Source of the DNA: Membranipora membranacea
Taxonomy: Eukaryota > Bryozoa > Gymnolaemata > Cheilostomatida > Membraniporidae
Assembly (NCBI GenBank): GCA_914767715.1
Contig: OU612065.1
Location: 16,246,001-16,310,000, forward strand
Direction: 5' to 3'
Length of the DNA: 64,000 bases
In this document: in pieces, positions 29,343 through 42,700 of the stretch
Layout of the letters: the number at the start of each line of letters is the position of its first letter
How positions within the stretch are numbered: position 1 is the first letter of the stretch
Made by a program: the position numbers and the translations under genes
The notes under the pieces: generated by a model
Databases searched by the model: none
Seen by the model: the letters and a program-made list of their open reading frames with translations, nothing else
Told to the model about the DNA's origin: nothing

Positions 29343-30751
29343 ATGCTGTGTGAAACAAAACCAACTGCCAATAAGTCAAGATCCTATTTTTCATCAATGT
29401 TGTTGAAAATTCTGTTAGATATGAACTGTTTGCATAACAGCTGATATAATAAATATGTAATCAAGATACTTTTAGAATTTATTACTGATTTTATAACCAG
29501 TTATTCAAAACCACCGACTTCTTAACAAAGATTATATATGAAAAATGATTATTGTTTTACTATGGCACATTTATTCCAGATGTAATTTTGTTGTTTCTAG
29601 GTCTTCCTTTCTCTTTTTGGCCTCACAAGACCTATTAATATATGAGACTAACATATATGCTGCCTATTGTAACTATAATGATAATAATAATGATAATAAA
29701 TATTAATCATTCAATCCTTAAGAGTTATAATTTGTTATTGGTATTGGTTATTGGATATTTGATCTTAATCAGTCTTTCACCCTGGGCAGAAGCTACAGGA
29801 ATATGTTGTATACTATGCATGCACTTATGCTTAAAAATCTACTACGGTAACTACAAATAATCACTTGCATTAAAAAATATATGCCACAAGCCACACTCAT
29901 GTACTTCGTTAAAAGATGCAAAATACATACCTGTAACAGTGTTTTGATTCATGAGCTTCAAACGGTGTGTAATTCAGGGTCAACTGCAAAAAATTACTGC
30001 TCTTTTTGGCTAAACTATCTCAAACCATTGGTGTATTTCGATGTGCAGTTTTCTAGCCTATGGACATATTGACAAGAGTAGTTGAAGAAAATAATCAAAG
30101 GCCAACAAATCAGCAGTGAAAATCGTGCGATTTGAAATACGATGGGAGAAACAAGCAAGCATAAAGCTACTCTGTGTGCACTGGCTTGGGAGAACTAACA
30201 TCTCCATTCCATCAAGGAGTTAGAGACTCCTTGATTCCATCAATTATTATTTATTGAGGTTTTCTGCTTGCTAAAAGCAGAAAGTTTGGGACCTGCCATG
30301 TAATCTCAAGGTAACAAAAGTAAATGTGACAGCGCAACTCCAAATTACATTTTAGGCAGTAGGGGTCGGTGTTGTTCAGTACAGCCAAATAACTCTCAAT
30401 TCATCAATATGGAATTCAGAGCCATCAGATGTGTACTTTCAATATCATAATGTTGTCACTTACCTCTCTTATATGTGTATAAATAGTGGAGATTCATACT
30501 ATTTTTTTATGCGTAATCACAATCACAGGTGCTCCAATGCGGAGTGATTTATTAATTAGCCAACTACATTGCTCCATTCAATAGTTGAATCACTACAATC
30601 TATGTACACAATAGCACACACTATTCCTAGTAGAAAGTTAACTGTACTAAACTGAAGTGATCACAAAAACGAACATGACCTGCTCAGACATAGGAGCTTT
30701 TCTTCCCCCTGGCTGAGGAACCAACTTCAGTAAAATGATGAACAGTTAAAA
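29343..30751. other. Intergenic, cathepsin Z 3' end to LRP5/6 promoter
   Basis: The cathepsin Z 3' UTR and polyadenylation signal occupy the start. The open frames here are short and AT-rich with no domain. Small perfect hairpins occur at about 30213-30275. A TATAAATAG at 30478-30486, about 270 nt before the LRP5/6 start codon, is the only TATA-like site I noted. Confidence 0.45.
29448..29453 (+). terminator. Polyadenylation signal of cathepsin Z
   Basis: AATAAA 106 nt after the TGA stop. Assigned by position only. Confidence 0.5.
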
Positions 30752-33700
30752 ATGAAATATCTGGGATGCCCTAGGATGCTATATCTGCTTGTGCTGTTCT
30801 GTGGATATATACTTACTCCATCTGACTGCCAGGGTAAGAAAAAAGAATAGAATTTGTCTTGTAATTTTAAATAGTTCAGTTAGTAATACTGGTCTACAAC
30901 TAAACAGTCTAGTCTCAATCACTACATTCTGAGGAGGCTGTATGTGGGCCTTCTTTCTTTGATCACGGACATAGTAGTATAATACTGCCTGTGGCTCTAT
31001 ACCAGTCCAGTAGCCTACTCTACTGTAGTAGTGTAGCTGTAGTAGTGTAGTGTAAATCAAATGCCTACTACTACACACTAACTGTGAGTGTGACATACAT
31101 GCATACTTTGAGATCCCTGAATAGTAGAAGTTTATATGGTGTAATTATTATAATACAGTAACCACTCTATGACTGTACTTACATCAATTGTTGAATCTAT
31201 ACTTATTCAATGAGTAACAGCAAGCTAAGCTAGGCCTCTTCTACATTTGATAATATCTTCTAGATCCATCTAATTAATAATGTGGTACTTTCATTCATTG
31301 AATCATTCCAATTTGTTCCGATAAATCATTCCTGACTTACCAGGGACACCATGGTAGGTCAGCACCTCATCAGGCATCTTCAAAGAATAAATTAAGGAGC
31401 TGATCATGTAAGACATAATTTCAAAATGACTTCTCACATAGTAAACTTAACTGTATATGCCTGCTTCCCATGGGCCCCTGGGACTTACATGTCTTTACTT
31501 TGCCAATGTCCACTATCAACCTGGGTGGTTGATAGTGGACATTGGCAAAGTAAAGACATGTAAGTCCCAGGGGCCCATGCTGCTTCCATCTATTCTTCTC
31601 TATCCTGATTCTTACACAAACCATTCCCACCCATCACGTTCAATACGCTGAATCATCACTGTCCCATTGGAGTATTCCAATTGCGGTCTTAAACTCACCA
31701 ATCCTTTTTTTGTCCGCAATAAATGCATCTTGCTTTACTTTCTGAAATGATGAACAAAAATGAATATTTAGCAAAACAGACTATTAACCAGAGACAAACA
31801 TGAGCTGTAGATATTAATTTATCTTATCATGAATGTTTGAAAATTATATTTACAGGCTCCCAGGGATTGTTGTTGGCAAACCGAAAGGATATATTACTTG
31901 TTGATGCCAAGGACAAAGCTCTCTCTAAGAACTCATCTGCAGTGCTCATATCAAACTTAAACGCTGCGATCGCTATCGATTACTTATACAAAAGGAACAG
32001 ACATGGGCGCGATACCTCTACTTACTGTTGGAGTGAACCAGGAAACGAACCAGACTCCTACATCTACTGTGCAACAGCCCCCCAACTCAATGAAGATTCC
32101 CGCAATGTAGTCATCCATCTCTCAGGTTAGATTTCCAAGGACCTATTTTAATATTTTTATGGAAATATTACTAAAATATTTAGTCAATATTTTTGTTTCA
32201 TGGGAATCACTCTCACGATAGCTAGCCCCTTTCTCGGGATAACTGTAGGTGAATCTAGGTTGTAGTTGGAATAGTGCTCTTTAGGACAATATCAGTCCTG
32301 TCATCTTTGCACAATGTGTTCTTCCATTATCTAGAATTACAACCCTTCATTTCTTGGCTCCCAAAAGGAAAAATAGTGCACCCTGAAATAGTTCATGGCT
32401 CAATTTCGTACAAGCCAGAAATAAGACTATTTCTATTTTCTAGATAAGGAATCACCCGATGGTCTAGCCATTGACTGGATAACAGAAAAGCTTTACTGGA
32501 CTGACTCTGGTCTGAAAACTATAGAAGTCTGTCAGTTGGACGGAAGACATCGAAAGGTTTTATACTATGATATGATCGATGCTCCCCGAGGGATAGCTCT
32601 TGATCCACGCCATGGGTAAGTCTCACTTCTACCCTTCTACCGTACATAAGATAGAGGTCGTAACCATTATCAGTCTGTAATACTGCAAAAGGGATAGAAG
32701 TACAAAACAGACCAAAAAATCTAAATCAAAAATTTGGGTTGAGCCTTTGTTTTGTGTTGTTGTAGTAATAAGACGAATGAATGCATTTTGCCCTTCGTTT
32801 TTTCTTCTCTGAGTCGTGATTAAAAATTGGCTTGCCTAACAATTAAGCCCATGACCTCATATTAATTTACTGAGACCAACAGCCATAGGGACCATAGACA
32901 AAAGTGTTTTGTCTATAATAGGTACTGACCCCATTATTTATTGATGGTATTTAATAGATAATGGTTGGGCTGGTAATTATGGCCTGGTCTTGTTTCCTCT
33001 TTTCACAAAATTTAATAATTGCAATTATGTCTGTAAGCAGATTTTACTGTTTAATTGAGACTGTTCCTAGAAAGTTTAGTTACGATGATCTTTTTGGCGC
33101 TGTGTTGATGGCTTGAAAAGTTTCGCCTTGAAAATCTTTCAGTTTTAAACGAAAACAACAAAATTTATTACTTTATCCATAAATATTATTGGTGATTATG
33201 TAGGTTGAAGCTTATTAGGCACAAAGAGTACAATTTCATGCCACTCAACTTTATTTGCTCATTAATAAAGATTCCACTGTGCCATAGCATGTTTTTTGAC
33301 ATGTGTCACATACCAACTATTTCAATCATTCGCCTCCAAAACATGATGGACACACATAACTGCAGCAGCGTTTGCAGTCACTGACATATATTGACTCGTC
33401 TTGACCTACTGATTGTCACCTACATCTACTGCTGCTGCTGTTCACCTTGTTTTATCTGTGGTCAAAGCCTTGCAGTAAAAGAAAATAGTAATGAATGTAA
33501 CTTTTTTTTTATGTACACTAGTAAGTGTATACCACAGACTAGTTAGTGTATACCACAGACTAGTAAGTGTATACCACAGACTTAAGAATCTATATATATA
33601 TATATACTATATGAGGTCTTTGCTATGGTACTTATTAAACTATATACATACTATATATAGTATATTAAGTCTATGGCGTATACCCATAACCCTGACGATG

Positions 33701-36700
33701 CACAGTAGGCTTTTGAACCGGACTCGACTGCAATAATGTATAATAATAAGTAGTGTTGGTTGATCACAGAATTGAAATACTTTTAGATTTGCAATCCAGA
33801 ACTTGATGCTAACTAACCTATTCAGTAACATGTCAAGTTTTTGGAAATTAATTCTCTTGTCTCATTTTTATTTGCATGTCTAGAATTACAGCAGTTATGA
33901 ATTAATCATAATTCATAGTCGAAATTGTTAATTTTGACCGCTCTGTCTTGTACAATGCATTTATAATTTAAAACTAACAAAATGAGACATGTTTTTCAAC
34001 AAAGGAATGCTGGTCTATCAAATAAATAATGTCTGCCATCCCTGTCACAGGTCAATTAAAAGGATTCTACGCTTTGATTATTTTGCTTTCTGTTACATTA
34101 AAACCATCTCTTTTTGGCAGGTCTGGGTTTTCACGCACCACACTAATTAAGGTCTACTAATGGATGAGGCTTACATCATGTCCTGGTTTTCAAAAGCTGC
34201 TCCTAGATAGGAAGCAGTTAAAGTGTTTGAAGATCTAGTCTCGTTCAGTTTACTCTACATTAAATATTGTGTTATATAATGTTAGACCTATTTTGGTGTT
34301 TCAGATATCTGTATTGGACTGATTGGGGTGAAGATCCAAAGATTGAGAGAGCAGGAATGAATGGTGATCCTGCCACCAGATCAACGATTATTTCGGATCA
34401 GATCAACTGGCCTAACGGTATAACCATTGATTACGAGGATAACTTTATATACTGGGTGGATGCTTCTCACAACTACATTCATCGGGCTAACCTAGATGGA
34501 TCAAACAGGTTAGTACCCAAACTGTTGTTGGAGGTTCCCTGGCTGATATATTATTAAAATATTTTGAGATTCATTCTAGGATGCTGAGTTCCCAAAATGC
34601 CATCTGTCTTAGTTCTGGTGAATAATAAGAATTATCACATGATGATGATTCTTGCACCATATAATATAATATACATTCATTGGTTTAAGTGTCACATGGT
34701 TGTCATGTTTGTTTATTTGTTGTCATGCATACCAATTCATGGCTTTCCTGACCTGCATAAGCAAACATTCACACTGAGTGTCATAACAAGCTATTATTTA
34801 CACTATATAAAATGCCTGTTAGGTAACCATAATAATGTCATGGCATCTTAATCCTTCCTCGTGTGTAAAGGATAACATGTCATTGCTGTTAAGTCTCCAA
34901 AATGTCCAGCTTTCCTGCAGTGCTGCCAGTCACATCAGTGAGAATGAACATTGTATCGTATCTTGTGTGTATTCTGGAATGTTGGCAATTTTCGGCAAAT
35001 AGGTGCAGCTAATTTGATCTAAGGCATGCATAGATTCAATTATTGTTTATTGTGTATGCTTGCTGCAGCGTGTTGACAAGTGACATGTGAATTAGATTTG
35101 ACAATTTTTCAAGCCATGGTTTCGTTGTATAGCAGAGCTATGCTGTACCCTTCAGAAAGCATGTCGACAAAGAATTTGCTGTTATGATTTGGATTTTTGG
35201 TTCATATTTTCTCTGTACAGTCTGTTTATTTTAAATTACTGCAAACCCGTTTTGACACTGGATTTGTTTTCGATCATCGAACTATGTGATTTGACATTGT
35301 TTTTGTCACTGATTCCATCAACATTATGCCTAATAGTTTATGGTCAATCAGTTTGATTTGTATTGAACTAACTGTCAATCAGGATAGGATATTTCACTTG
35401 GTGGCACTTGGCTAAATCTGGGGTTCTGTTTGATTTAGTGTTATTGTTCTTCTTGACACCATCTTTGGTTTTTGTGACATGAACAAAGGCCATGAATAGG
35501 ATATATAGTGACTTGTTTTGTATGTAAACTACCCTAGTCCTAAAATCAAAGCTAGCTCAGTAAAAGGTATGCCAAAACAAGAAATCTGAGCTTACAGTCA
35601 AATGTTTTGAAGTAAACTCTAGAAAATTGGGAAGATTTCTTTGGACAAATTGATACCTACCCCAGATTACCCTTTCACTTACTCCCAGAAGGCTAAATAT
35701 TACTCCCATTATTGAAATATTAGCCTATTCACGTTTTGGGTCTGTGGCTGCCACTAAATGCCTGTAAGTCTAGTCTAAGTCTAGATGTCAGCATAATGAC
35801 ACAGTTGGCTAGACTGATGTCAGCCTAATCGCGCTTTTACTTCCCTTTTGCCACCTATGTGTATTTTTATATCCCAGGAAACCCATTCAACTACAAAATT
35901 TTGCCCATGGTGACATCCAGGCAGCCCCATTTTATCTTAACTTCCAAACTCCATCATAATTTAATAAAGCCATGCTTTTAAATGTCCGTGAATTTTACTA
36001 TTAGGGAGAACTTTTTTGTATTCACAATCACCCAAGGACATTGATGAAAGGAATAATTGACAATGGTTAAAACTCTACTACTGGGCCTCCTGGATTTTAC
36101 AATGATCATTATTTGGTCATATATAACTTGTTGCTGACCACAAAAATGCCAGTTACATAACAAGTGCTGCTGTTATGTCTATTCCTGGATGTCATCTGAT
36201 TATCTGTCCCTGTTGTCCTCGTTAGATTATGGTCACCACCACAAAGTCATCAGTCTCACAGCCATTAGATCGAAAACCATTAGCTGATGTTTCTCCAACT
36301 GTGAAGATATTCATATTTCGTAATTAGTATTGGTAGGGGATGAGAGATAAGATGGTGTTCTGGAATTGATTACTAGGAAGTATTTTACGGTGGCCTCTGA
36401 TTGCCAAGTCCTATGCAGTAATAATTCATTGTTATTTTTGTTACATTAGGTGAACCCTCTTTCAACACTTCCACCAATGAGTATTTAGTATCATTGCTTC
36501 CACTTCGGCCTGCAAAGATTAAAATTTCACAATTTTTATTGTAGAACTGAGGTAATCTCCGGCAAGCTGCCTCACCCATACGCGATCACCGTGCACAAAG
36601 ACAAACTTTATTGGACTGACTGGCAAAACAAAAGTATATTATCATGTTCAAAGCGATCTTGTAATGCCATAACTACAATTCAGGGAAACTTATACTCACC

Positions 36701-39700
36701 GATGGGTATCAGTATGTACACACTGGATAGACAGCGTAAGTGGCTCAATTAAACGTTTTATCCATCCAATCCAACTGCTCTCCCCTGCTTCTATATAGCA
36801 GCTTATGGATACGATCTTGCCCATTATTGGTGCTTACTTATTATTTTACCTGCAGAATCAGAAGTCCTACCTATTGTAACTGTTTATGATAAATTATTTA
36901 CTAGGATGATAGGAAGAGGCGGGTCGGTAGTGTAGGTCTACATGGCATATCAGACTTTTAATTTATGATACCTACTCTTTTCTGTTTTATACAGTGCAAG
37001 CACCTAATCCATGTGTCGAGGATAACGGAGGATGCTCTCACCTGTGTCTACTGGCACCAACCGGTGGTATAAACTGTGCCTGTCCTACCGGCATGAAACT
37101 TAAAGAAGATAATCTCACTTGCTCAGATAGTAAGTACAAAATAAATAGTTTCAATTATTCATTGAACATGTAATAAGTGTGTGAAGTACCAACAATATGT
37201 TGCTGAGCTGCGTACTGGCCCACAAGGGCAGATTGTGTACATTTTTTGCAATTTTTTACCTAATATTGCTCCACATTTTTACAACTTTTGAACTCTCAGT
37301 AATAGCATGCCAAAATCATCAGGAAATTATAATTGTTATTATTAAAAAACTTGACATGCTGAAAGAATCTGAGTGATAAATCACCAATCCAGCAGAAGTT
37401 TTATCTGGCTGGAGAATCATCGGCCATGGAGAAGGTTCAGATGTTGTCTCTGAGTATCATTCTTGAGTTTTATCGTAATGGTGGAGTTGGACATGTGGAT
37501 TTGGAGTTTTCTAAATATGAGAAAGGCCAGGAAATGGGCAGGCATCATATTTATTTCTCATTTTTAGTTGAACTGATGATTTTCCTTGCCCGACGGTTTG
37601 ACCTGAGAATGATATCGTTGGACACCCCAGATTACACATACATAGAGATCGGTGCTGAGGGGGTGCAGCATGCCATAGCCATAGATTACGACCCTGTTGA
37701 TGAGCTTGTGTATTGGACTGATGACGAGAAACGCCTAATACAGCGAGCTAAACTTGATGGATCCGGTAAGTGACCTCTGACGTGATTTCCTTGTATCCCC
37801 AGTCATTTTTTGCACATAAACCTCATTAAAAGAAAACATTACGTTATTTACTACTATTTAAAAATACTATGGGCAATTAATCTAGCTCAGAGTCAGAGTG
37901 CATATTATAAGCATCACTGGGTCCTGGATTTACTGTCTTCCGTAAAACTGTCTTACTTCTTTTTCTTTGTAGGACAAGAGACTATAGTTAGTGTAGAGGT
38001 GATGAATCCCGATGGACTGGCCATTGATTGGGTCTCCAGAAACATCTTTTGGACAGACACTGGTACAGATAGGATAGAAGTAGCCAGACTTAACGGCACA
38101 TCACGACGTGTCATCATCTCTGATGATCTTGACGAACCTCGAGCTATTATTGTGGATCCAACCAATGGGTAACTACATTCAAATTTTGCAAATAGTATTA
38201 GATTGAATTAGAATATTGGAATTTGACTGACACCTCCTTAATCTGGTATTTTATATAACCAGAAGAGGCGTATGTATATTCACAGTCTGTTTAGATCAGG
38301 GTTTGATTGGCCACTTGTCACCACAGAGCAGATACTATTGATCTTGGAATATATTATTTACATCAAAATCGATCCAAGATTTTGGGGTTAAAGAGCACTT
38401 ATAATCTAAGAGAGCAAGTAACTTAAATTTACATGTACATTTAAGATTTGACAGGCACTTGAGGGCTTTGGGATGTGATGAATTTAAATTTTGATTTTGG
38501 TATGTTACCTCTACTCATTGCTCTTGAAGCTGAGGTGGGATATGCAATTTTACTTTGTGCCATTACAAATTTTTTGCTGATTGCTGAGCCTTTTGTCTCG
38601 ATCAGTTACTGGTTTAATATTCAGTATTTGATTATATTAAATACATGATGGTCTTCTTGTTTTAATATTGCTTGACCTTGATTCTTACTCCCTCCTTGCT
38701 AATTTTCTTCAGAGTGATATACTGGTCTGATTGGGGCAAGCATGCTAAGATTGAGACAGCAGCCATGGATGGTACAATGAGGAGAGTTGTAGTCAACGAC
38801 ACGCTAATCTGGCCTAATGGACTAGCTCTGGATCACGAGTATATGAGACTGTACTGGGCTGATGCTAAAACTGATAAAATAGAGAGATGTAACCTTGATG
38901 GTACTGAGAGAATCACTATGATCGAGAGCGATATACCCCATGTTTTCGGATTCGATGTTGCAGGTTTGTATGTTTTGATGCTCTAGCTAGTGGCCATCAG
39001 GGACTAAGTCTTCTATCATCCGTAGGAACTTTGTACATGTTAGAGATACGTCAATGCACTTACCATGGGATTAGATCTACACCTACCGGCCTCAGACAGG
39101 GATCTCCAGGGTTCTCGATGTAGGCTAAAATCGGGCTCAATAAATCATCATTTATCACCATAAAATGTGCCAATTCTCAGTCAAGGTAATAAGTAGTTTG
39201 CTGCGCAGGGTGGAGTTCATGTGAGCAGTTTTGCAACTTTTTCTAGAGTTGGTTTTTTTTATTGCATCCCAATAGTGCAAGCAGCTGCTACATATCCTAC
39301 TTAATTGTTTACAAAACTATTTTTGTGACAGATTTGCAAAAAAAAGTTATTAAGGCAGTTCATTGGTGAAGATCTTTGGTCTCTATCAATAATGTTAAGC
39401 ATCATGGAAATCCCCATCCACATTCAAATTAGCAAGTCATAGGATGTGCAGTTACCAGTGTATTGATTCAGTTTTGCAGCTGAATCTGCAGTTGGTTTTT
39501 TTATCACATTCCTGTTGTGGTGAGTGCAGCTGGAGTGATTCCTCATTCTTCATCACTGACCTTTCTTACCTGATAGTTAACAGCCGGGCCTACTTACTTC
39601 TCTTCTTGATACTTTCTGCTATGACTTTCATTTGAACATATATTGTGTAAAATATATGGCTTAGAAAGGATTTACAGGCCTCCAATCCTGCTGTCATTTA

Positions 39701-42700
39701 TTGTTGATTAGCCCTTTAACAGCTGAATAGTGTTTTTTTCATGCCACCGCCAAATTTGACAACAAATTGTTGGTTATGTACGTTTTTGGCCTAAAAATGA
39801 AAAAAACGTGTGATACTTGTTTTTCCCTCAAAAAACTCTCAATTCATGCCAAGTTGACAGCCATAAAGTCTGTGTCCAGTCTTTTTACTGCTCTCACCCC
39901 TGGGAAATGCAGTTGACACTCTTTGAAAACATTTTTAGCTCTTGTAACCATTCTTTAAATCGGAAACTAGAGAAACCAGCAAAACCAACATGATCTTTTA
40001 TTTAATGTAAAAATTCAAGGTATCAGGATTCTCTGCTAAATAACTCGATTACCAATTCATCATTAAAATGGTTTCCAATTAAATGAATGGAGTCTAATTT
40101 TGCATGTAGACCCAATTTATGTTCAGGGTACACGGCGCAAATTTAATGTCCTGTCAGTTATTTAATTGAGGAATGCCAGTTTAAAATTCAAATCACCTAT
40201 AAGCTTCGTTTTATTTTTTCAATAATAGAAAGTTGGCTGGTCTGGCCTCAAGTCATCTAGCTTTTTTTTAAATTTAAGGTCCCTGGTTCTCTTCTTTTTT
40301 CATTACTGCTCAAATGAAGTTCAATCTCACCGACTGAAAGTGGTGAAAACGATGAAGTCCTTTCCATAGACATAGAAATATTTAAATGTTTATGGTTTTT
40401 ACTTATATAACTAGTAGGTTTTAATACTGCATATCTTAACATACACATCATGATAAGTTGGTGTTCTTTTTACAGGTGGGTATATTTACTGGACTGATTG
40501 GCAGAGGAGAACAATTGAACGAGCCAATAAGATGACACCAGCTACAGGCAGACAGCTTATTATAGAGAATCTTCCGGACCTCATGGCAATCAGAGTGCTC
40601 TATATGAAAACAAACGACTCATGTAAGTTATTCAAATTTTCAATGAAAGAGAAAAGAGAGAGACTGACATTTTAAGTTGGAGATCTGGTTTGACAAGTCT
40701 TAGCATCTTTTTAAATGCAGAAAAAGTATCATCCAACCTAATATTGATTTGAAGGACCAAATTTCACACTACTTCTCTATAGCTTAATATAATCATTCCT
40801 CTCACTGAAAGGCGTAGCTACCAATCTGCCATCTAATCATCAAACCCCACACTCTAGCACAGAGCACACTATTGCATATTTGTCTCCCCTTTGCATTAGT
40901 AATGCATAGAGGGGTCAGTGTCTGGTCAGAGACTGATCCATTCACAGTAGCTGTCATCCGGCCATTATGCATGTGATTGATTGGACTGGAGGGGTCAACT
41001 AGACTGTTAGGCAACAAAAAGTTTAATTACTTGGTGTTGGCAAAACATTATCTGATAAACAAAAACGCTTTGCCGTTTTTTTAAGTTAAAGTGCGCTCAT
41101 CAGTAAAATACTGTAGTTGTGAAATGAAACACTTAGGCTTAGACTGTGTGACCTTTTAACACATATGCTGGTGGGAAGGAGGGAAGGAGGCGATCTGTGA
41201 TACACATATTTTGCCAACCTGTATAAGGAGCAATAATTTCTGTTCTCTTTGCTGAAAAGAAAATAATGTATTTTTTTGTGTTTTAGATACAAATGGTTGC
41301 GCTGGAGATAATGGGAAATGCTCCCACCTGTGTTTGAATACTCCTATTGGATATACCTGTGCCTGCCCTATGGGCATGGAACTAGGCGGTGATAATGAAA
41401 CATGTATACATCCTGATGCATTCCTCTTATTCTCTCAACCAAAGGTGGGGGAACTTCGCATATTATTGGTTTCGCTTTAGGTTATCTTTTTTTTTCTGTT
41501 TTTTTTTAATATTTCATCGAATAAGTTGAGATTTAGGAGATTAAAAAGTATGAGAGTAAAGTGGTGATGAGGAGGCCAACATGCGCAATAGCTTCTTTCT
41601 AGGCCTTCCGTAATTGAGTCCATCAGCCCAACAGAGTCCCGCCTGATTTTTTCTGTGTTTCTAGGCCTGATGTGCTCTCACAAACTAATGGTTTTCTATT
41701 ACATCCCACAAAGATTAATATGGGATATTTCTTGTTGCCATCGATTTTTTTGAAACTCAAACTAATGAGTTCTCTCTGCCTAACATTGTGAAATTACTTT
41801 TATTTCAGAATATCAAGCGAGCATCGATTCAGTACACTAACAGAGATACCACACTACCCATTCAAGGCCTTCAGAACATCACAGGACTTGATATCCATGT
41901 TCAGAAAGAACTTATCTATTTTGCGGATAATGGCAACGGAGTGAGTAAATTCCTATACTGTAATGTACCTTGTATAACATTGTCATAAACATATATACCC
42001 TATAGGAGTGAATGTTAGCCAGAGTTTAGATTAGCTAGTTATGGGGTGACTTAATTTTAGCTAGAACTATGTTAAGGCTTGCTGAGGTGAGAGTATATAT
42101 TAGGTAGAATTAATGTGAGCTATTTCATGCATGTGCAAAAAAGGTAAACTTTTCCTACTGATAATACTTTAACCCTCTAAGGTATAACAGTGTTTTATGA
42201 TGTTCATAGAGACCGTAGATAATCCGTCTTATAGTCTCTGGTATTCATATGATTGTGATTTTTCTGAAATTTATGAAAAATCCTCATGAGTCTTTCATTG
42301 ACTAGTTTGATGGGAGAGAGAGCTTTTCATTGCAATGTATTCACCGAAATTGATAGAGTGAAAAGACAACTACACTCTGCTTCTGCAATGGTGACCGAAA
42401 TGCCAAGTGGTGTCATGATATCAATAATTGAAAACAACAAGTAAACAATAACCACTGTTGTTACCATTGTGTAGGTTCACCAGAAAAACACTATGTATAT
42501 TGGTAGAGTACCTATTGTAAAATTGATCCTGGCATATCAATGTAATCCAGCTTATTTCCTTGTTAACAATTTCTTTTTGCTGCAGTCATTTTCATTGTAA
42601 TACTGTTTGTTTCATGCACGCACCCATTAAAAATGACTTTATTTTGACGGTGGTACTAGAGGCTTGTGGCTTACATTGCAGATCTGATTGTTAAATTTCG

